11,293 bases of DNA, taken from NCBI GenBank assembly GCA_035275625.1, contig DATEMK010000322.1:1-11293 (forward strand), in the 5' to 3' direction. This stretch comes from DATEMK01 sp035275625 (lineage in GTDB: Bacteria; Bacteroidota; Bacteroidia; AKYH767-A; OLB10). Below the pieces are notes generated by a model that did not search any database, was not told the origin of the DNA, and was given only the letters and a program-made list of their open reading frames with translations. A program made the position numbers and the translations under genes. Shown piece by piece: positions 7,976-11,293 of this stretch. How positions within the stretch are numbered: the stretch's first letter is position 1; the number at the start of each line of letters is the position of its first letter.

Positions 7976-8692
7976 ATGGACCATCATCTGCAACAGGTAA
8001 CTTCAGAATTAAAAGCGTGGCAAAAACACATGATGCGGAGGCCTTCTTTTTTTAACAGCCTTTCCAAAAGAATGCAAACAAAGATCAATAGCCTGATACC
8101 GGAAAAAGTTCATAAGGCTATTACCGTTACTTTAAAACAAATGATACGCGGAGTATTATTCGGAGCACGGCATACAACAGCACATCCATTGAAGAATATT
8201 TCATTACAGGCAAGGGAAGACCTGGTTTTGAAAAAAATTGAAGCTTACCGCAAAACAGCTGCTGTTGAAGGAGGGATTACCGGGGCAGGCGGTTTGTTAT
8301 TGGGCCTTGCAGATTTTCCCATCCTTATCGGTATTAAAATAAAATTGCTTTTTGATATTGCCTCTATCTACGGCTTTGATGCGGATGATTATAAAGAACG
8401 CATATATATCCTGCATATTTTTGAGCTGGCTTTCTCCAGCCATCAACACCGGAAAAATGTTTACCTCCAAATGACCGGCTGGGATGAAAAAAGCAAATCG
8501 CTTCCAGCCAATATAAACGAGTTTGACTGGCGAAATTTTCAGCAGGAGTATCGTGACTATATTGACCTTGCAAAAATGGCGCAACTTATACCTGTCATTG
8601 GTGCGCCTGTGGGTATTCTGGTTAACAGCAGGCTGATAAAAAAATTAGGCGTCACAGCTATGAATGCGTATAGAATGAGGTTAATTAATTAA
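7976..8692 (+). CDS. EcsC family protein
   Basis: The 238-residue product fits the EcsC protein family (named after Bacillus EcsC; biochemical role not established). After a basic helical N-terminus, residues 96-115 give the family's A-V-E-G-x-I-T-G-A-G-G-L-L-L-G-L-A-D segment. Next come a hydrophobic stretch (about 116-131), Y-G-F-D (132-135) and an E-R-I-Y-I-L-H helix. The C-terminal hallmark at about 203-225 is L-I-P-V-I-G-A-P-V-G, then V-N-S-R-L-I-K-K-L-G. The Gly-rich hydrophobic parts suggest membrane association, although no classical signal peptide is present. The ATG at 7976 lies 20 nt after an exact TAnnTTTG element, which supports this start. The gene is divergent from the 129-residue hypothetical gene, and a broken small gene follows. 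Confidence 0.9.
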   Translation: MDHHLQQVTSELKAWQKHMMRRPSFFNSLSKRMQTKINSLIPEKVHKAITVTLKQMIRGVLFGARHTTAHPLKNISLQAREDLVLKKIEAYRKTAAVEGGITGAGGLLLGLADFPILIGIKIKLLFDIASIYGFDADDYKERIYILHIFELAFSSHQHRKNVYLQMTGWDEKSKSLPANINEFDWRNFQQEYRDYIDLAKMAQLIPVIGAPVGILVNSRLIKKLGVTAMNAYRMRLIN

Positions 8693-8731
8693 GCCTTCAA
8701 GAAATTGACAGAGGATGCATCAGAAAAAGGA

Positions 8732-8976
8732 ATGCGGCCAGATGATTTTCGTTTTTTCAGAAGAAAGATTTTTTAAAGTTCAGCGGCAACAATTGGGAAG
8801 GACGTTATTATATAACTTATAAGGGAAAGAAGTTTCTTGAGGGAGAAGATGTGGATTTGAAGGATGTAAACTCACGTTATTATAATGGAAAACTGGTGAG
8901 GGAAAAACAGCAGGAAAAGACCAAGGAGTTGAGGGATAAACTGGATGATGTAATGCAGCAGAAGAACTCAAAATAA
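8732..8976 (+). pseudogene. Small frameshifted gene (or shift-dependent gene)
   Basis: From 8746 to 8976 one frame is open and reads like real protein: K-F-S-G-N-N-W-E-G-R-Y-Y, K-G-K-K-F-L-E-G-E-D-V, then a Lys/Glu/Gln-rich helix ending at TAA 8974-8976. That frame has no usable start; a TGA at 8743 closes it upstream. The frame two bases over has an ATG at 8732 (start M-R-P-D-D-F-R-F-F) and stops at TAA 8774. The two join if one base is added to, or a -1 slip occurs on, the six-T run at 8769-8774, giving about 80 residues. I do not recognise the family. It could be a decayed gene, a base-call error in the T run, or slippage-dependent expression. It follows the EcsC-family gene by 39 bp on the same strand. 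Confidence 0.4.
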
Positions 8977-8997
8977 ATAGTTTTCTAAACTATTTAT
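8973..8997. terminator. Possible weak terminator hairpin
   Basis: An 11-bp A+T-rich perfect stem (8973-8983 with 8987-8997) has a 3-nt loop and overlaps the stop codon at 8974-8976. No long U-run follows on either strand; leftwards there is only a TTTTG. It may act as a weak end signal between the convergent genes. Confidence 0.4.
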
Positions 8998-8999
8998 CC

Positions 9000-9072
9000 A
9001 TCCTTGTCTCTTGCGCACACTGCCTGCCTGTCAGCCGATGACGAAAGAGAGACGAGTACCGAAGGGTGAAAA
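9000..9072. other. G+C-rich structured intergenic stretch
   Basis: This segment is visibly richer in G+C than either flank. CTTGTCTCT (9003-9011) can pair with AGAGACGAG (9048-9056), nine pairs with one G-U, enclosing 36 nt. Inside are a short TGCC/TGCC direct repeat and GTCA/TGAC arms (9030-9033, 9039-9042). No protein is evident. It could be a dispersed intergenic repeat, a small RNA or the scar of an insertion boundary; the sequence alone does not decide. Confidence 0.35.
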
Positions 9073-9083
9073 AATTCATAAGA

Positions 9084-10349
9084 TTAATCAAGCATATTAA
9101 TTATTTCAAATAAGAATGCTGCTGCTGAAGCGGCCGCATACGGCTGAGAATTATACTCCTCTGCCATACTTTTGTCTTTGAGTTCATCTGAAACTCCCCT
9201 AATTAAAAGTCCTTTTGCTTTTTCTTCGTTGCAAGAATGGTAAAACCCACCTCCTTCACATTCAACAATTAATGATTCACTACATGATTTTCTAATTTTC
9301 TTATATAAAGCAGTATTAATCTCGCTGAAAACCTTTTCTCCAGTGGCAACACGGCCAACCTTTATTACAGGAGTACCTTTAAATGTCTTATGCTTTTTTA
9401 CTTTTATATTATTTTGCCAATTTTGAGATGGTTCGCTTTCAATGCTTGCGGCCAATCTCTTAAGATACTTGTCCGCAACGCCTTGGAAAAGCCTGATATC
9501 ATGCGATTTTCCAACTTTTCCAGGCTCATAGTATTCAACACGGTCTGCTACAACAACATCTCCTATTTTAACATCTTTTAATTTACCAGCTATGCCTAAA
9601 TAAAATAAATAATCTGGTTTTAAGTTTTTAATTGCATCACTCGTTTCTTTGGATGAAGCAATATTGTATTTGCCTGTTGTAATAACATATAATTGAAAAC
9701 ATTTATCATTCGTAGTATATATACAAGTGTGATAATCATCATCATTAATTCTCACTTTATTAGTTTTCGGCAAATATTTTTTTACTTCTAATAATTCTAA
9801 AGGCATAGCCGTTAAAATCACAATACTTTTAGCAGGAACATTTTGCGGTTTTTCACTCGTAAGAATAATATTTGATTTTGATATGTATTTTTTTATATTT
9901 TTCGATTTCGATTTGCCACCTGAACGAGAAAATCCTTTATCTTCTAAATATTTTTGAAATTTTTCCTTCTTCATATAGCCATTCTCGTTATCTACACCAC
10001 CATATTGATCTAAAATACCTTCAATCTGTTTAGTGGAAAGCTTGTTTCTAAATTTAAGTAGATAATCATAAGATTTTTTAAAAATAATAGTATCAACAAA
10101 ATCAGTTTGAGATTTTGTGTTGAATAAAAGTTGAACACATATTTTTAGGTAAACCTTATGGAAAGCAACAGGGTCTTTAATGTTTCTAAAAAGCAGTGGA
10201 ATATTGTTTGAGATAAATTTTTCAGGATCGTAATTTTCAATTTTATCTTTATGAATCTCCTTATTCTTTTGATAATAATAATCAAGAAAAATAAACCCCC
10301 AAATGTCGTTATTGAGATTTGTCTTAATGAATTTTAACCAATGTTTCAC
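9084..10349 (-). CDS. Nucleoside phosphorylase/MTAN-fold protein with unknown N-terminal domain, probable defence effector
   Basis: This 421-residue protein has two parts. Residues 1-160 are unrecognised: helical, rich in Lys, Asn and aromatics, ending in a Ser/Lys-rich linker (about 141-159). Residues 174-421 form a PNP/MTAN fold. Against E. coli MTA/SAH nucleosidase, T-A-M-P-L-E places Glu185 at catalytic Glu12. V-E-C-E (362-365) matches V-E-M-E, with Glu365 at Glu174 and Cys364 replacing the substrate-contacting Met. R-G-V-S-D places Asp388 at Asp197. T-G-K-Y-N-I-A, G-I-A-G and V-A-T-G-E are also present, so the domain is probably active on the glycosidic bond of a nucleoside or nucleotide. 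Related domains serve in CBASS, NLR-like and Detocs systems, where some cleave ATP; the substrate here is inferred. The start is GTG at 10349, two codons after an in-frame TAA. The gene lies 21 bp after the PRTase-like gene. Its DNA is strongly A+T-rich, suggesting horizontal acquisition. Confidence 0.82.
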   Translation of the reverse strand: MKHWLKFIKTNLNNDIWGFIFLDYYYQKNKEIHKDKIENYDPEKFISNNIPLLFRNIKDPVAFHKVYLKICVQLLFNTKSQTDFVDTIIFKKSYDYLLKFRNKLSTKQIEGILDQYGGVDNENGYMKKEKFQKYLEDKGFSRSGGKSKSKNIKKYISKSNIILTSEKPQNVPAKSIVILTAMPLELLEVKKYLPKTNKVRINDDDYHTCIYTTNDKCFQLYVITTGKYNIASSKETSDAIKNLKPDYLFYLGIAGKLKDVKIGDVVVADRVEYYEPGKVGKSHDIRLFQGVADKYLKRLAASIESEPSQNWQNNIKVKKHKTFKGTPVIKVGRVATGEKVFSEINTALYKKIRKSCSESLIVECEGGGFYHSCNEEKAKGLLIRGVSDELKDKSMAEEYNSQPYAAASAAAFLFEIINMLD

Positions 10350-10370
10350 TTCTTAATGTTCTTTAAGAAA

Positions 10371-11293
10371 TTAATTTCTACAAAAGCACAAGTCAAACCG
10401 AGTTGATTTAACAGGCCAATCATAAAGCGATAATAAATGAAATTTATTCTTCTTGAAATTTGCAGAGGAGATAGAATCTGTTCTATTAATAAATAACGAA
10501 ATTAAAAGTACAGTAAATTTATAATGCGAACACACGGATGTGAGTGCCGATAATGTTCTAAAATTATGAACTGCTTGATCAACTATAATAACATTATTCG
10601 ATTTGTTCCAATCTTCTATTTTTTGTTTATCATCTTTAAAATTATCCTTGTGTCGCATAAACAAATCTTGAATAGCCTCTCCCGGATTGTCAGCAGAAAC
10701 AGTATAAATTGATTCACGAGCTATCTCTATTTTATTTTCTTCAGATATTTTTAATAAAGATGATAATTCATTTATAAGTGGCTTTAACTCAGAGTCGTTC
10801 GTAAACAAAATTTTATTAATCCATGAAGGTTTTATATTATTCTCGTTTGCCAAATTTACTAGGCGAACGGCAAGGGTATATGAATATTTTTCAAATATTT
10901 TATCACAAACTATTCTAAAATCGAAATGATTTCTGGTTCTTTTTGATTTATAATGTTCAAGGGTATAACTCGAATCTGTTAATTTGATAAATTCCCAAAA
11001 AGAATATGAATCAAAAATTGAAGATGAATGAGTAAAATGACTAAAGCTATTACCACTAATCGGAACAGAATCATAAAAACAGTAGGTGCATTTATTTTTA
11101 GTTACTCCAAATTCTGAAAAATCACATTCAACAAAATATTTATATTTTAAAGATTTAGCAGGGGTATAATTTTTAAATTTAGAAATCGCAACAATTTTTA
11201 TATCGCCAAATATAAATTTCTTATTCAGTTTTTTTATTAAAGAGTTAAAATCATATGCATTACATAAAAAATCAACTAAAATAATCAAGTTAG
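10371..11293 (-). CDS. PRTase-fold-like protein, 5' end outside window
   Basis: At least 306 residues are visible and the frame stays open through the right edge, so the N-terminus is missing. The TTG at 11288 is probably internal. Counting from it, residues 2-20 (I-I-L-V-D-F then helix) resemble the end of a PRTase PRPP-binding loop. Residues 133-181 read like the first strand and helix of a second PRTase fold, and 233-250 (V-I-I-V-D-Q-A-V-H-N-F-R-T-L) sit where D-D-x-x-x-T-G-G-T would be. Two motif Asp/Gly positions are lost, so catalysis is doubtful. C-T-Y-C (67-70) and the terminal C-F-C (301-303) could bind metal. The tail I-N-R-T, L-Y-D-W-P and C-F-C recalls orphan PRTase proteins of conflict loci. 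It lies 21 bp upstream of the nucleosidase gene, so the two form an operon. The fold call is by eye and moderate. Confidence 0.5.
   Translation of the reverse strand, partial: NLIILVDFLCNAYDFNSLIKKLNKKFIFGDIKIVAISKFKNYTPAKSLKYKYFVECDFSEFGVTKNKCTYCFYDSVPISGNSFSHFTHSSSIFDSYSFWEFIKLTDSSYTLEHYKSKRTRNHFDFRIVCDKIFEKYSYTLAVRLVNLANENNIKPSWINKILFTNDSELKPLINELSSLLKISEENKIEIARESIYTVSADNPGEAIQDLFMRHKDNFKDDKQKIEDWNKSNNVIIVDQAVHNFRTLSALTSVCSHYKFTVLLISLFINRTDSISSANFKKNKFHLLSLYDWPVKSTRFDLCFCRN

Noticed and set aside
8780..8971. Leftward open frame opposite the broken small gene
   Set aside because: Its product is Pro/Ser/His-rich low-complexity sequence, whereas the rightward frame gives a balanced protein with a helical tail.

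Overview
The window looks like a chromosomal segment from a member of the Bacteroidota. Two adjacent genes encode secreted proteins with type IX secretion (T9SS) C-terminal sorting domains. One of them also carries SprB repeats, which are typical of gliding and adhesion proteins in this phylum. Leader regions lack clear Shine-Dalgarno sites, and one gene start has a good match to the Bacteroidota -7 promoter element TAnnTTTG.

Layout. Positions 31-1375 hold two leftward housekeeping-type genes: a DUF58 (von Willebrand A-like) protein preceded by a classical thioredoxin. A divergent intergenic region follows, then two large rightward genes. The first (1656-5531) is a 1291-residue mosaic adhesin: signal peptide, beta-rich N-terminal domain, an Ig/PKD-like domain, three SprB repeats of exactly 75 residues, eight PKD-like repeats and a degenerate sorting tail. 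The second (5585-7027) is a 480-residue exported protein with a canonical type A sorting domain. A strong hairpin at 7029-7069 separates them from a convergent small secreted DUF6799 protein (7095-7418). Upstream of that lie an unrecognised 129-residue protein (7492-7881) and, divergently, an EcsC-family protein (7976-8692). Between the EcsC gene and the last block is a small gene that can only be read through one frameshift (about 8732-8976), then a short GC-rich structured stretch.

From 9084 to the right edge the DNA becomes much more A+T-rich: hand counts give 13-14 G+C per 60 bases in lines sampled here, against 28-33 in lines sampled earlier. It carries two leftward genes 21 bp apart. 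The upstream one is cut by the window edge and resembles a phosphoribosyltransferase (PRTase)-fold protein with degenerate PRPP-binding motifs. The downstream one joins an unrecognised N-terminal region to a nucleoside phosphorylase/MTA-SAH nucleosidase-fold domain with all three catalytic acidic residues preserved. This domain type is used as a nucleotide-destroying effector in several antiphage systems. I infer that the pair is an accessory, probably defence-related module and the most interesting part of the window. Its function is not demonstrated by the sequence, and its 5' partners lie outside the window.
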